From assembly GCA_035306605.1 (NCBI GenBank), contig DATGNR010000056.1: 64,000 nt of DNA. The stretch is one strand, 5' to 3'. Shown piece after piece: positions 16,252 through 25,599 of the stretch. Position 1 is the first letter of the stretch; the number at the start of each line of letters is the position of its first letter. A program made the position numbers and the translations under genes. This DNA comes from Xanthomarina sp035306605. Lineage in GTDB: Bacteria; Bacteroidota; Bacteroidia; Flavobacteriales; Flavobacteriaceae. Below the pieces are notes generated by a model. That model saw only the letters and a list, made by a program, of their open reading frames with translations. It was not told the DNA's origin and did no database searches.

Positions 16252-17031
16252 ATGGAAATAACCTTTTACAAATATCAAGGAACTGGGAACGATTTTGTGA
16301 TGATTGATAATCGTCAACAACAATTCGACAAAAACAATACCAAACTAGTTGCAAGTCTGTGTGACAGACGTTTTGGCATAGGCGCCGATGGACTTATCCT
16401 TTTAGAAAATCATCCAGAATTGGATTTTACAATGGTTTATTACAATTCCGATGGAAAAGAAAGTTCCATGTGCGGTAATGGTGGGCGATGTATCACAGCT
16501 TTTGCTAAGGATCTAGGGATTGTTCAAAATAAAGCAGTTTTTGAAGCAATTGACGGATTGCATCATGCAATTATTGAAAATGACCTAATAAAATTGCAAA
16601 TGCAGGATGTACTTTCAATAGAAAATCATCAACACTATGTGTTTTTAAACACAGGTTCACCGCATCATGTTCAATTAGAATCAAATTTAAAAGAACTACC
16701 AATAAAAGAAGTTGGTTCGAAAATCCGATATGGCCAACCTTATAATGAGGAAGGTTCCAATGTTAATTTTGTAAAAAAACTTTCAGAAGATATTTTTCAA
16801 GTTAGAACATACGAACGTGGAGTAGAAGATGAAACTTTGTCTTGTGGAACGGGAGTTACTGCCGTGGCACTTGCCATGTTTGAAATAGGCCAAACTAATA
16901 CAAACTTGATAACACTTAAAACTGAAGGTGGAGACTTACAAGTTTCTTTTGAAAAAAACAAGGACTCGTATAGAAACATTTGGCTTATTGGGCCTGCTGA
17001 AAACGTATTTAAAGGAATCTGGACATGCTAA
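16252..17031 (+). CDS. dapF: Diaminopimelate epimerase
   Basis: DapF converts LL- to meso-diaminopimelate without a cofactor, for lysine and peptidoglycan synthesis. The two catalytic cysteines are visible: Cys74 in MCGNGGRC and Cys198 in LSCGTGVTA. The N-terminal YQGTGNDFVMID motif and the 259-residue length are standard. It heads a plus-strand run; its 3' end overlaps the acetyltransferase gene by 7 nt. Promoter box at 16236-16243. Confidence 0.97.
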   Translation: MEITFYKYQGTGNDFVMIDNRQQQFDKNNTKLVASLCDRRFGIGADGLILLENHPELDFTMVYYNSDGKESSMCGNGGRCITAFAKDLGIVQNKAVFEAIDGLHHAIIENDLIKLQMQDVLSIENHQHYVFLNTGSPHHVQLESNLKELPIKEVGSKIRYGQPYNEEGSNVNFVKKLSEDIFQVRTYERGVEDETLSCGTGVTAVALAMFEIGQTNTNLITLKTEGGDLQVSFEKNKDSYRNIWLIGPAENVFKGIWTC

Positions 17032-17546
17032 CTTTAAAAGGAAAGGATATTTATTTAAGAGCTCTGGAACCTGAAGACCTAGACTTTATTCACAGTGTAG
17101 AAAACGACGAAACTGTTTGGGAAATTAGCCATACACAAACACCATTTTCTAGGTTTTTAATTATGGAATATCTAGAAAATGCACATAAAGATATATATGA
17201 AGTAAAACAATTGCGTTTGGTTATTTCAAATTATAGTAATATTGCTCTTGGAATGATAGACCTGTTTGATTTTGATTTCAAAAATAGTAGGGCTGGAGTT
17301 GGAATTCTTATAAAGGAAACTGCAGAAAGGCAAAAAGGAGTTGGCAATGAAGCTTTAGGTTTACTAATTAATTATTGCAAAACCCATTTAAATCTGCACC
17401 AATTGTATTGTAATATATCTGAAGATAATGAAGCTAGTTTGAAGCTTTTTGCAAAACATGGTTTTGAGATAATTGGATTAAAAAAAGATTGGACCTACGT
17501 AAATGGTTCATATAAAAACGAATATTTACTTCAACGAATTAATTAA
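17025..17546 (+). CDS. GNAT-family N-acetyltransferase (RimJ/RimL type)
   Basis: This 173-residue protein has the GNAT fold: LRALEPEDLDFIHSVEND at the start, the beta-strand IALGMIDLFDFD, an acetyl-CoA loop close to RQKGVGNEAL (about residues 102-112) and the late NEASLKLFAKHGFE. The layout resembles RimJ/RimL or SpeG-like acetyltransferases. It overlaps dapF by 7 nt and mltG by 1 nt, so it is translationally coupled. The acceptor substrate is unknown. Confidence 0.88.
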   Translation: MLTLKGKDIYLRALEPEDLDFIHSVENDETVWEISHTQTPFSRFLIMEYLENAHKDIYEVKQLRLVISNYSNIALGMIDLFDFDFKNSRAGVGILIKETAERQKGVGNEALGLLINYCKTHLNLHQLYCNISEDNEASLKLFAKHGFEIIGLKKDWTYVNGSYKNEYLLQRIN

Positions 17547-18589
17547 TGTATTTTAAAAAAATATTTATTGCCATAGCTTTAATTGGTCTAGTAGTAGCAG
17601 GTCTCTTTGCAAACTATATTTACGGAGTTATGTTAGTTAGCAACACAGCTTTTAATAACGAGCAAGCTTATATTTATATACCTACCGATGCCAATTATTC
17701 TGAGGTAAGGGAACAGTTAAAACCTTTATTAAAGGATATTGAAAAATTTGATGCTCTTGCCAAACAAAAAAAATACATCTCTAACATCAAGGCAGGCCGA
17801 TATGTTATTAAAAAAGGGATGAATAATAACGATATTATTAATTCCATTAGAAGTAAAAATGTGCCTCTAAAATTATCTTTTAATAATCAGCCAAGTTTAG
17901 AATTACTTGCAGGAAGGATTTCCATGCAAATTGAAGCAGACAGTTTAAAATTGTATGAAGTGATGATGGATGAGGAATTTCTTGCCAACAATTCATTTTC
18001 TAATGCCACAGCATTAGGTATGTATATACCAAATAGCTATGAGTTTTTCTGGAATACGTCGGCTAGCGAGTTTAGAGATAGAATGTTAAAAGAATATAAA
18101 CGCTTTTGGAATGACAGTAGAAAGGAAAAAGCGAAGGCTCTTGGTTTGTCCGAAAAGGAAGTGATGACCTTGGCATCCATTGTGCACGAGGAGTCTAAGC
18201 AAGCTGACGAGCAACCAAGAATAGCAGGAGTATATTTAAATAGATTGCGTATTGGTATGCCTTTACAAGCAGATCCAACCTTAAAGTTTGCAGCATACCA
18301 ATTGCCAGAGTATAAAAATACTATTATTAAAAGGGTTTTAAATATTCACAAGGAAATAAACTCACCATACAATACTTATAAAAATGCAGGTTTGCCTCCA
18401 GGGCTTATAGCTATGCCAGATATTAGTGCTATAGATGCTGTTTTGAATCCTGAAACTCATTCATATTTATATTTTGCGGCTGATGCTAAAAGATTAGGTT
18501 ATCATAAATTTGCCAAAACTCTTAGTCAACACAATGCCAATGCCGCTGAATACCATAGATATTTATCATCACAAGGTATTAACAAATAA
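17546..18589 (+). CDS. mltG: Endolytic murein transglycosylase
   Basis: MltG cleaves nascent glycan strands at the inner membrane and is thought to terminate peptidoglycan chains. The 347-residue protein has one N-terminal membrane helix (about 5-26), a LysM-like subdomain (about 40-110) and the YceG-type catalytic domain, with the active-site region LASIVHEESKQADEQPRIAGVYLNRL split around Glu215/Glu216, then GMPLQADPT and PYNTYKNAGLPPG. The start overlaps the previous stop (TAATG). The neighbourhood of dapF and lysozyme-like genes supports a cell-wall role. Confidence 0.94.
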   Translation: MYFKKIFIAIALIGLVVAGLFANYIYGVMLVSNTAFNNEQAYIYIPTDANYSEVREQLKPLLKDIEKFDALAKQKKYISNIKAGRYVIKKGMNNNDIINSIRSKNVPLKLSFNNQPSLELLAGRISMQIEADSLKLYEVMMDEEFLANNSFSNATALGMYIPNSYEFFWNTSASEFRDRMLKEYKRFWNDSRKEKAKALGLSEKEVMTLASIVHEESKQADEQPRIAGVYLNRLRIGMPLQADPTLKFAAYQLPEYKNTIIKRVLNIHKEINSPYNTYKNAGLPPGLIAMPDISAIDAVLNPETHSYLYFAADAKRLGYHKFAKTLSQHNANAAEYHRYLSSQGINK

Positions 18590-18595
18590 AAGTAC

Positions 18596-19501
18596 ATGCA
18601 GATTAAACATTCCATAATAGCGTGTTTAATCACCTTTGCAGCTTTTTCCCAAAGTGGAATAAATAGCTTTTTAAAACCGAGCGATACTTTAAATATTTCT
18701 AGACGGAACGCTGTAGTAATTTCTGAAGTTTCAATTGCTAGCTTAACTTTGTTAGGCTTAAACCAGATGTGGTACGTTAATTATCCAAAGTCCAACTTTC
18801 ATACTTTCGACGATAATAACGAATGGCTCCAAATGGACAAAGTGGGGCATGCTTTTTCTGCCTATCAATTAAGTAGGTTAGGGGCCAACACTTTAAAATG
18901 GAGTGGGGATAATCAAAAGTCTCAATTAATTTATGGTTCTAGTCTTGGACTAGGGTTTTTAACCATTGTAGAAGTTTTTGATGGTTTTTCTGAAGAATGG
19001 GGCTTTTCCTGGGGAGATATGGCGGCCAATGTTTCGGGTACGGGATTGTTTGTAGGGCAGGAATTGCTTTGGAAGGAACAAAGGATTACTCTAAAATATT
19101 CCTTTCATAGAACAGAATATGCCCAACAAAATCCTGATAAATTAGGAAATGGGCTTTCCGAAGAGTTTTTAAAGGACTATAATGGTCAAACCTATTGGTT
19201 AAGTTTTAATTTACACAGTTTTTTTAAGGACAGTAAAATTCCTAAATGGCTAAATATAGCTATTGGTTATGGTGCAGAAGGGATGGTTTCTGGTACAAAT
19301 AATACTACAGATACTCCCATTGTTCATTCAAATCCTTACCGACAATATTATTTGAGTTTAGATTTGGATTTAACTAGAATTAAAACTAATTCACACGTAT
19401 TAAGGACGTTTTTTGATGTTTTTAATGTAGTTAAAATGCCATTTCCAACGGTGGAGTTCACCGATAAAAAAGGCGTTAAGCTACACGGAATCTACTTTTA
19501 G
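18596..19501 (+). CDS. DUF2279 (YfiM-like) exported protein
   Basis: This 301-residue protein begins with a signal peptide ending in FAAFSQS. The middle carries the DUF2279 pattern: MDKVGHAFSAYQLSRL, then FDGFSEEWGFSWGDMAANVSG. It starts 6 nt after mltG, so it should be in the same transcript. The C-terminal half, with repeated aromatic strands (YWLSFNL, LNIAIGYGAEGM, YYLSLDLDL), suggests an outer-membrane barrel. Function unknown. Confidence 0.85.
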   Translation: MQIKHSIIACLITFAAFSQSGINSFLKPSDTLNISRRNAVVISEVSIASLTLLGLNQMWYVNYPKSNFHTFDDNNEWLQMDKVGHAFSAYQLSRLGANTLKWSGDNQKSQLIYGSSLGLGFLTIVEVFDGFSEEWGFSWGDMAANVSGTGLFVGQELLWKEQRITLKYSFHRTEYAQQNPDKLGNGLSEEFLKDYNGQTYWLSFNLHSFFKDSKIPKWLNIAIGYGAEGMVSGTNNTTDTPIVHSNPYRQYYLSLDLDLTRIKTNSHVLRTFFDVFNVVKMPFPTVEFTDKKGVKLHGIYF

Positions 19502-19543
19502 GAACACTTAATCGATTAACTTTCAGATATTAAAAAATTGTTC

Positions 19544-19551
19544 TATCTTTG
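19544..19551 (+). promoter_or_regulatory. -7 promoter element of the lysozyme-like protein gene
   Basis: TATCTTTG fits TAnnTTTG and lies 57 nt upstream of the ATG at 19609, after the DUF2279 gene. Confidence 0.45.
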
Positions 19552-19608
19552 CCAACTGAAATTTTCAAGTAACTATCTTATAGATATTTACTGAAGAAAT
19601 TTAAAAAT

Positions 19609-20274
19609 ATGATAAAAAATATTGGAAGTTACTTAGTCTTATCACTTACAATATGTTTCTTAGTTGTTGGATCGATTTATATGAATAAATCGGTTAAAGA
19701 GAAAAGTTATACATCACCAAGATATGCATTGAATAATGACAATCATGGAGAAGTTTCTCAAGACAACTTGTTTCCAATCAAGGAACCTCACGTACCATTT
19801 TCACCAACTTTAGGAAAATCTTTTGTAGGCTTCAAAGAAGCCTTAGGCTTTAAAGAGTCTGGAGGAGATTATTTTACGGTGAATACTTTAGGGTATTTAG
19901 GGAAGTATCAATTTGGAAAGGAAACATTAAAATTGATAGGAATCCACAATCCTGTTCACTTTTTAAGTAATCCAGAATTACAAGAAAAGGCATTTATAGC
20001 TAATGCTGAACGTAACAAATGGGTTTTAAGGAAAGACATTAAGCGTTTTTCTGGGAAAATAATTAACGGGACAAAAATTACAGAGTCAGGCATTTTAGCA
20101 GCAGCCCATTTAGCCGGACCTGGAAATGTAAAAAAGTATTTAAGAAGTTATGGAGCAGACAGTTTTTCTGATGCATACGGGACTTCAGTAGCTTATTACA
20201 TTAAAAAATTCTCAGGTTATGATACCTCGAAGATTGAGCCAAATAAAAAAGCCAAGGTAAAACACTCGGCTTAG
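19609..20274 (+). CDS. Membrane-anchored lysozyme/transglycosylase-like protein
   Basis: This 221-residue protein has an N-terminal membrane helix (about 7-24) and a compact domain at about 70-200. The stretch FKEALGFKESGGDYFTVN, followed by GYLGKYQFGKETL, resembles the Glu-containing active-site segment of lysozyme-like/SLT folds, and AAAHLAGPGNVKKYL recalls the later helix. Flavobacterial relatives are often labelled as LysM-type peptidoglycan-binding proteins, but I see no LysM repeat. It has its own promoter box. It ends 3 bp from the convergent gene on the other strand, without an obvious terminator. Confidence 0.72.
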   Translation: MIKNIGSYLVLSLTICFLVVGSIYMNKSVKEKSYTSPRYALNNDNHGEVSQDNLFPIKEPHVPFSPTLGKSFVGFKEALGFKESGGDYFTVNTLGYLGKYQFGKETLKLIGIHNPVHFLSNPELQEKAFIANAERNKWVLRKDIKRFSGKIINGTKITESGILAAAHLAGPGNVKKYLRSYGADSFSDAYGTSVAYYIKKFSGYDTSKIEPNKKAKVKHSA

Positions 20275-20277
20275 GCA

Positions 20278-20994
20278 TTAGTCTTTATGAATAATAAATA
20301 GCGTTGGTCTTTTATGTAGGTCTACGCTATTTTTTCTCCATTCCTTTACACTTTGAGTTTTAATGAACTCTGTTGGCAAAGTAATGTCGCAAGACACACA
20401 AACCATAGTTTGATCATTTAAGGTACTGCAAATGTCTTCTAGTAGCTTATTATTTCTATATGGCGTTTCTATAAATGATTGTGATTGGTTATGACTATAG
20501 GAAAGTTGCTCCAATCGTTTTAATTCTTTCTTTCTATCATCTTTATCGATGGGTAAATATCCATTAAAAGCAAAACTCTGTCCATTCATACCAGAACTCA
20601 TTTGAGCCATAATTATAGATGAAGGTCCAACTAAAGGCACGACTCTTATGTTTTTTTGATGTGCTAGTTTCACTACGTCAGCTCCTGGATCTGCTATGGC
20701 CGGGCAACCAGCTTCAGATAACAAACCAACATTCTTACCATGTAAACAAGGGTCTAAATAGCTTGGTAGCTCTGTAACATCTGTGAATTTATTTAAATGG
20801 AACATGGTCAAGCTGGACTGTTTTTTTCCAGGTTTGATATGTTTTATGAAACGTCTAGCCGTTTTTTCATTTTCAACAATATAAATATCTACTTCTTCAA
20901 TAATCTTTTTAACGGATATAGGTAGTACTTCCAAAGGAGCTGTTTCTCCTAGAGTAGTGGGAATTAAATAGAGTTTTCCGATTTGGTTGGTCAT
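20278..20994 (-). CDS. SAM-dependent methyltransferase of the tetrapyrrole-methylase/RsmI family
   Basis: This 238-residue protein shows the family pattern LYLIPTTLGE at the N terminus (RsmI has a GTPIGN motif here), LLSEAGCPAIADPGADVV, LVGPSSIIMA and SQSFIETPYRNNKLLEDI. RsmI 2'-O-methylates C1402 of 16S rRNA. This protein is shorter and diverges at the N-terminal motif, so I keep the wider family name. It starts 10 nt after the sugar dehydrogenase gene. Its stop is 3 bp from a convergent gene. Confidence 0.85.
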   Translation of the reverse strand: MTNQIGKLYLIPTTLGETAPLEVLPISVKKIIEEVDIYIVENEKTARRFIKHIKPGKKQSSLTMFHLNKFTDVTELPSYLDPCLHGKNVGLLSEAGCPAIADPGADVVKLAHQKNIRVVPLVGPSSIIMAQMSSGMNGQSFAFNGYLPIDKDDRKKELKRLEQLSYSHNQSQSFIETPYRNNKLLEDICSTLNDQTMVCVSCDITLPTEFIKTQSVKEWRKNSVDLHKRPTLFIIHKD

Positions 20995-21004
20995 TAATTG
21001 AAAT

Positions 21005-22417
21005 TTATTTAATAATAAGTTTATGGTTTTTTTTAAGTCCTGTTGAGGAAATAATTTCGGTTAAATATAGGCCTTTTGCTAAACTTTTAGTTTTTACTTG
21101 AATTTCAGGAGCTTGGGACATAGAAATTGATTGTATTAGCTTCCCTTGTAGATTGTAAATGTTTATGGTTTCAATTAAAATCTGAGTATTTATGCTTTTA
21201 ATGGTAAACACGTTGTCTGTAGGGTTTGGATAAATACTCACTTCCCAAATAGAACTTTCTGCAATACTTAGGTTTGGATCTGAAATTTTATAAACAGATC
21301 CAGAATTAATCCCAACAATATATAATTCACCATTAACATCTTCGCCAAATGTTGTCCATCCATTTCCTGGGTAGGGCTCTGTAAAAGACATGTTCCAATT
21401 ACCATTTTCATTTTTAAGAATACCAATTTCATTGCTGCAGTAATCAGCAAATAAATACCAACCATTTAGATTTGGTTGTTGGGTTCCCCTATATACATAT
21501 CCACCAGTTATCGAGCATTTAAAATTACCGCTATTGGAATGTGTATATTGTGCAATTGGAAAGGTTAATTCTGAGTTATTTGGACAATTACCTGAAGTAT
21601 TATAAGGTTGATCTCCTTCAAAACAAGGCCAACCATAGTTTAATCCTGCTTGAGTACCTGAAACCATATTAATTTCTTCAATTTCTCCCTGACCTACATC
21701 AGCTATCCAAAGATTTTGGGTTTGGCTATCAAATGAAAATCTCCATGGGTTTCTTAATCCATAGGCCCAAATTTCCGGTAATGCATTTGGGTTTTCTGTA
21801 TTAGGGTATGGGTTGTCGGTAGGAATGCCATAATTGTTACCATTTTGAGGATTATTTACATCTATCCGTAGCATTTTTCCTAATAGAGTAGTTAGGTTCT
21901 GTGCCCTGTTTTGAGGGTCTCCGCTACTTCCTCCATCTCCTAGTCCAATATATAGATACCCATCGTTTCCAAATATTAAATTACCGCCATTATGATTGTT
22001 GTAGGGTTGATCCACGGTAAATAAAATTTCTTCTGTACAAGAACTAACGGTATTGGAACCTGGAGGATTTGCAACATATTTTGCTACAACAGTATTGCCG
22101 CTATTGTTAGTGTAGTTTAAAAATAAAATTCCGTTCGATTGGTATTGTGGATGAAAGGCTAGGCCTAATAAACCTTGTTCTCCACCACTTAAAACTCGTG
22201 ATTCTATATCTAGAAAAGGTGTTTCGTTTATAGTTCCATCTGGATTAATAATTTTAATTAAACCACCACGCTCTACAACAAACAACCTGTTGTCTCCGGC
22301 ATGTTTTAGATCTAAAGGACTACTAAAACCTGAAGCAATTTCATTTAATTCAATATCTTGAGCAAAAAGAAAGTAAGGAAATAGTAAAATAGCGAAGAGT
22401 TTAGTTCTGTTTTTCAT
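21005..22417 (-). CDS. PQQ-type glucose/sorbosone dehydrogenase with T9SS sorting domain
   Basis: This 470-residue secreted protein has a signal peptide (1-19, ending FLFAQ), a six-bladed beta-propeller of the soluble glucose/sorbosone dehydrogenase type (about 25-385: SPLDLKHAGDNRLFVVERGG, GEQGLLGLAFHPQY, YNNHNGGNLIFGNDGYLYIG, WAYGLRNPWRFSFD) and a C-terminal type A sorting domain (about 395-470, with IYPNPTDNVFTI and LAKGLYL). It should be exported by the type IX system and stay at or leave the cell surface. The substrate and the use of PQQ are inferred from the family. Confidence 0.9.
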   Translation of the reverse strand: MKNRTKLFAILLFPYFLFAQDIELNEIASGFSSPLDLKHAGDNRLFVVERGGLIKIINPDGTINETPFLDIESRVLSGGEQGLLGLAFHPQYQSNGILFLNYTNNSGNTVVAKYVANPPGSNTVSSCTEEILFTVDQPYNNHNGGNLIFGNDGYLYIGLGDGGSSGDPQNRAQNLTTLLGKMLRIDVNNPQNGNNYGIPTDNPYPNTENPNALPEIWAYGLRNPWRFSFDSQTQNLWIADVGQGEIEEINMVSGTQAGLNYGWPCFEGDQPYNTSGNCPNNSELTFPIAQYTHSNSGNFKCSITGGYVYRGTQQPNLNGWYLFADYCSNEIGILKNENGNWNMSFTEPYPGNGWTTFGEDVNGELYIVGINSGSVYKISDPNLSIAESSIWEVSIYPNPTDNVFTIKSINTQILIETINIYNLQGKLIQSISMSQAPEIQVKTKSLAKGLYLTEIISSTGLKKNHKLIIK

Positions 22418-22483
22418 CTTGATAAAATTATATTACAAAGTACGAAAAAAAACAAACTAAAATTAGAAAACACTCAAAATCAT

Positions 22484-22939
22484 TTAGTTAAGGATTTTGT
22501 TTGCTATTTCTTGGCAAGCTTCATCCAACATTTTATAGGTGCTTTCAAATCCTTGAATCCCTCCAGTGTATGGGTCAGGTACATCGTAGTCTTGATTTTT
22601 GTATATCTCGTTAAGAATCATTTTAACCTTAGCTATATCTTGTTCATTTCTAGCTAAACGTATAACGTTTTGATAATTTGAACTGTCCATAACATATATG
22701 TAATCGAATTTATCAAAATCGGAGGTAGTAAACTGTCTTCCTCTTTGATTTGATATATCTAGACCATACTTCTTTGCTATTTTTACAGATCTAGGGTCTG
22801 GAGGATCACCAACATGGTAATTTCCAGTCCCAGCTGAATCTATAAAAAACTTGTCTTTAGGAAGTTTGGATTGTAAAATGCCTTCAGCTAATGGGGAACG
22901 GCAAATATTACCTAAACAAACCATTAGAATTTTTATCAT
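22484..22939 (-). CDS. Low-molecular-weight protein-tyrosine phosphatase
   Basis: This 151-residue phosphatase has the P-loop CLGNICRS with nucleophile Cys8 and Arg14, and the general acid Asp122 in PDPYTGG. It dephosphorylates phosphotyrosine, or possibly phospho-arginine or small phosphoesters. It lies 35 nt downstream of dnaA on the same strand, an order common in flavobacteria. No tyrosine kinase or capsule gene is nearby to suggest a partner. Confidence 0.95.
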   Translation of the reverse strand: MIKILMVCLGNICRSPLAEGILQSKLPKDKFFIDSAGTGNYHVGDPPDPRSVKIAKKYGLDISNQRGRQFTTSDFDKFDYIYVMDSSNYQNVIRLARNEQDIAKVKMILNEIYKNQDYDVPDPYTGGIQGFESTYKMLDEACQEIANKILN

Positions 22940-22973
22940 AATTTACTCTCCGAAAAACCCGGAAATTATTTAA

Positions 22974-24401
22974 TTAAACAGCTAGCTTTTTTGAAAGGTC
23001 ATCAACGTATTTTCTAAACTGCTTATCGGTTGTTGAAAGGTTATCGACTGTTTTACATGCGTGTAGTACAGTGGCGTGATCTCTTTTTCCAATTTGCGAT
23101 CCAATACTAGCTAACGAAGCTTTGGTGAGTTTTTTAGCAAAAAACATGGCCAATTGCCTAGCTTGAACAATATGACGTTTTCTAGTTTTAGACTGAAGTG
23201 TATCGATATCCATTTGGAAATAATCTGAAACTACTTTTTGAATATAATCTATAGAAACCTCGCGTTTTGTGTTTTTTACAAACTTCTCAACTACTTGTTT
23301 AGCTAAATCTATGGTAATTTCTTTCTTATTGAAAGACGACTGAGCAATTAACGAAATAATGGCACCTTCTAGTTCGCGAATGTTGCTTTTGATATTTTTC
23401 GCAACATATTCAATAATATCTTCAGGCATTTCAACACCATCACGATATAATTTGTTTTTTAAAATTGATACTCGTGTTTCAAAATCAGGGCTTTGTAATT
23501 CAGCCGAAAGGCCCCATTTAAATCTAGATAATAAACGTTGTTCAATGTCTTGCATGTCAACAGGAGCTTTGTCACTTGTTAGAATAACCTGCTTCCCATT
23601 TTGATGTAAATGATTGAAAATATGGAAAAAGACATCTTGAGTACCTGTTTTTCCAGAAAGGAATTGTACATCATCAATAATTAAGACATCTATTATTTGA
23701 TAGAAATGAATAAAATCGTTTCTATTATTTTTCTTTACCGAGTCTATATATTGTTGCGTAAACTTTTCAGCAGAAATATATAGTACTGTTTTTTCTGGAT
23801 ATTTATCTTTTATGTCAACACCAATCGCGTGTGCTAAGTGAGTTTTCCCTAAACCAACCCCTCCAAAAATTAATAAAGGGTTAAATGAAGTTCCTCCTGG
23901 TTTTGATGAAACAGCCAATCCAGCACTTCTTGCCAGCCGATTTGAATCTCCTTCTAGGAAATTCTCAAAACTGTAATTAGGGTTAAGTTGTGACTCGATC
24001 TTTACATTTCGAATACCTGGAATTATAAATGGATTTAATAATTCAGGGCTTTTATTGTTTAGTGGAATATCGACATCTTGTGCTTTAACAGCTGAGCGAT
24101 TTGAACTAGGGATTTTTTCTGTAAATGGTTGCTTGTTACCGTAAGTGTTTTCCATTCTAATAATGTAAACAAGTTTGGCAGTCTCTCCTAATTCTTTGGT
24201 TAAAGCTACTTTTAAGATTTTAACATAATGTTCTTCGAGCCATTCATAAAAGAATTTACTAGGCACTTGTATGCTCAAAGATTTATCAGTAAGCTTCACT
24301 GCTATAATTGGTTCAAACCATGTTTTGTATGCTTGCGGCTGAATGTTATCCTTTATAAATTCAAGACAATTTTTCCAAACCGATTGCGCAGTTACACTCA
24401 T
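22974..24401 (-). CDS. dnaA: Chromosomal replication initiator DnaA
   Basis: DnaA binds DnaA boxes at the origin and melts DNA to start replication. The 475-residue protein has the helicase-interaction domain I (1-85), a linker, the AAA+ domain with Walker A GGVGLGKT (180-187) and Walker B VLIIDDVQFL (about 235-245), and the DNA-binding domain IV with the signature GKRDHATVLHACKTV. The 180-bp upstream region has a small AGAG/CTCT hairpin and one-mismatch DnaA-like sequence, but no cluster of boxes, so I do not call an origin here. Confidence 0.98.
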   Translation of the reverse strand: MSVTAQSVWKNCLEFIKDNIQPQAYKTWFEPIIAVKLTDKSLSIQVPSKFFYEWLEEHYVKILKVALTKELGETAKLVYIIRMENTYGNKQPFTEKIPSSNRSAVKAQDVDIPLNNKSPELLNPFIIPGIRNVKIESQLNPNYSFENFLEGDSNRLARSAGLAVSSKPGGTSFNPLLIFGGVGLGKTHLAHAIGVDIKDKYPEKTVLYISAEKFTQQYIDSVKKNNRNDFIHFYQIIDVLIIDDVQFLSGKTGTQDVFFHIFNHLHQNGKQVILTSDKAPVDMQDIEQRLLSRFKWGLSAELQSPDFETRVSILKNKLYRDGVEMPEDIIEYVAKNIKSNIRELEGAIISLIAQSSFNKKEITIDLAKQVVEKFVKNTKREVSIDYIQKVVSDYFQMDIDTLQSKTRKRHIVQARQLAMFFAKKLTKASLASIGSQIGKRDHATVLHACKTVDNLSTTDKQFRKYVDDLSKKLAV

Positions 24402-24583
24402 TATAATATAAAAGATTTATAGATTAATTAATAAACAGAGTCGAATTCTCTGGCTGATTTAATAGTTTGACAAATATGTGAACAAAATTCTGAAAAAAAA
24501 AATCAATTGCTATTGAATATGAACAAAATTATTCCCATGTTTAATGCTTTGCCTAAACTACGAAAAATATATTAAAGACTTGT

Positions 24584-24982
24584 ATGAATTTCGATGAATT
24601 ACCAATTAGAGTTAGATATGGTGAAACCGACCAGATGGGAGTGGTTCATCACGCAAATTACGCATTATACCTAGAGATGGGCCGTACTGAGTGGCTTAGA
24701 AAGAAGGGGATTTCGTATAAAGAAATGGAGGATGATGGTGTTATGCTACCGGTAGTGTCCATGAGTTTGAATTATAAGAAATCAGCCCTTTACGATGAGG
24801 TTATTAAGGTAAAAACTCTGCTGAAAAAAGAGCCATCTGTTAGGATAGAATTTGAATATGAAATTACGAATGAAGCAGGGGAATTGTTAGTAACCGCAAC
24901 AACTGTTTTGGCATTTATAGACATGAAAACTAAAAGACCTATAAAATGTCCTGATTATATTTTTGAGAAATTAATACATTAG
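24584..24982 (+). CDS. YbgC-like acyl-CoA thioesterase
   Basis: This 132-residue hot-dog-fold enzyme has the 4HBT motif VRYGETDQMGVVHHANY, with the catalytic-type Asp, then EMGRTEWLR. It should hydrolyse short acyl-CoA or 4-hydroxybenzoyl-CoA-type esters in the cytoplasm. It is transcribed divergently from dnaA. Its stop codon overlaps the stop codon of yigZ on the other strand by 3-4 nt, so the two convergent genes leave no room for a terminator between them. Confidence 0.92.
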   Translation: MNFDELPIRVRYGETDQMGVVHHANYALYLEMGRTEWLRKKGISYKEMEDDGVMLPVVSMSLNYKKSALYDEVIKVKTLLKKEPSVRIEFEYEITNEAGELLVTATTVLAFIDMKTKRPIKCPDYIFEKLIH

Positions 24983-25599
24983 GTTTCTAGTTCTTTTATT
25001 TCAACTTCAAAAATTGATTGAAAACTTTCTACGGTTTTTGTTACTTCTTTTAATCTAACAGAAATTTCAATTTTGCAATCTAACTCTAAAGTTTGATTAA
25101 CAATTTTGAGATTCTGTTCTTTTATTAAGCGCATAACCTTATTCATGTTTTTGTAATCAAAACGTATTTCAAAGCGTTTGTTAATAGTTTTGCTTACAAT
25201 TTTAGATTCTTCTAAAGCCATTTGAGCTGTTGTTTTATAAGCAGATATCAAGCCTCCAACGCCAAGTTTTACTCCTCCAAAATACCTAACTACAACAATT
25301 AAAACATTTGTAACTTCAAAGGATTGGATTTGTCCATAAATAGGCATTCCGGCACTATTATTTGGTTCCCCATCATCATTTGCTCTAAACTGAAGGTTGT
25401 TTTGATCTGTTCCTAATTGATAGGCATAGCACCAATGTCTAGCTGAATGATGTTGTTTTTTTAATTCTTCCAGATGTACTTTTACTTGATCTTCATTTAA
25501 AACAGGAAAGGCATACCCGAAAAACTTACTGTTTTTCTCTTTAAATAGAACTTCGTTTGAAGGTTTGTTTATTGTTTTGTACGTGTCTTTTTTATCCAT
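24979..25599 (-). CDS. YigZ/IMPACT-family protein
   Basis: This 206-residue protein has the IMPACT N-terminal fold: FKEKNSKFFGYAFPV, HHSARHWCYAYQLG, ANDDGEPNNSAGMPI and VVVRYFGGVKLGVGGL, followed by the small C-terminal DUF1949-like domain. I start it at the ATG at 25599, which overlaps the stop of the upstream transporter gene (TAATG); a longer in-frame start would add 18 poorly matching residues inside that gene. The molecular function is uncertain; IMPACT proteins in eukaryotes modulate translation control. Confidence 0.92.
   Translation of the reverse strand: MDKKDTYKTINKPSNEVLFKEKNSKFFGYAFPVLNEDQVKVHLEELKKQHHSARHWCYAYQLGTDQNNLQFRANDDGEPNNSAGMPIYGQIQSFEVTNVLIVVVRYFGGVKLGVGGLISAYKTTAQMALEESKIVSKTINKRFEIRFDYKNMNKVMRLIKEQNLKIVNQTLELDCKIEISVRLKEVTKTVESFQSIFEVEIKELET

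Noticed and set aside
24436..24452. tRNA T-arm-like TCGAATT near dnaA
   Set aside because: It is only a CAGAG/CTCTG hairpin; no acceptor, D or anticodon arms can be built around it.
24402..24583. Replication origin upstream of dnaA
   Set aside because: Only one loose match to a DnaA box (TTATTCCCA) and a 5-bp hairpin; no cluster of boxes or AT-rich repeat set.
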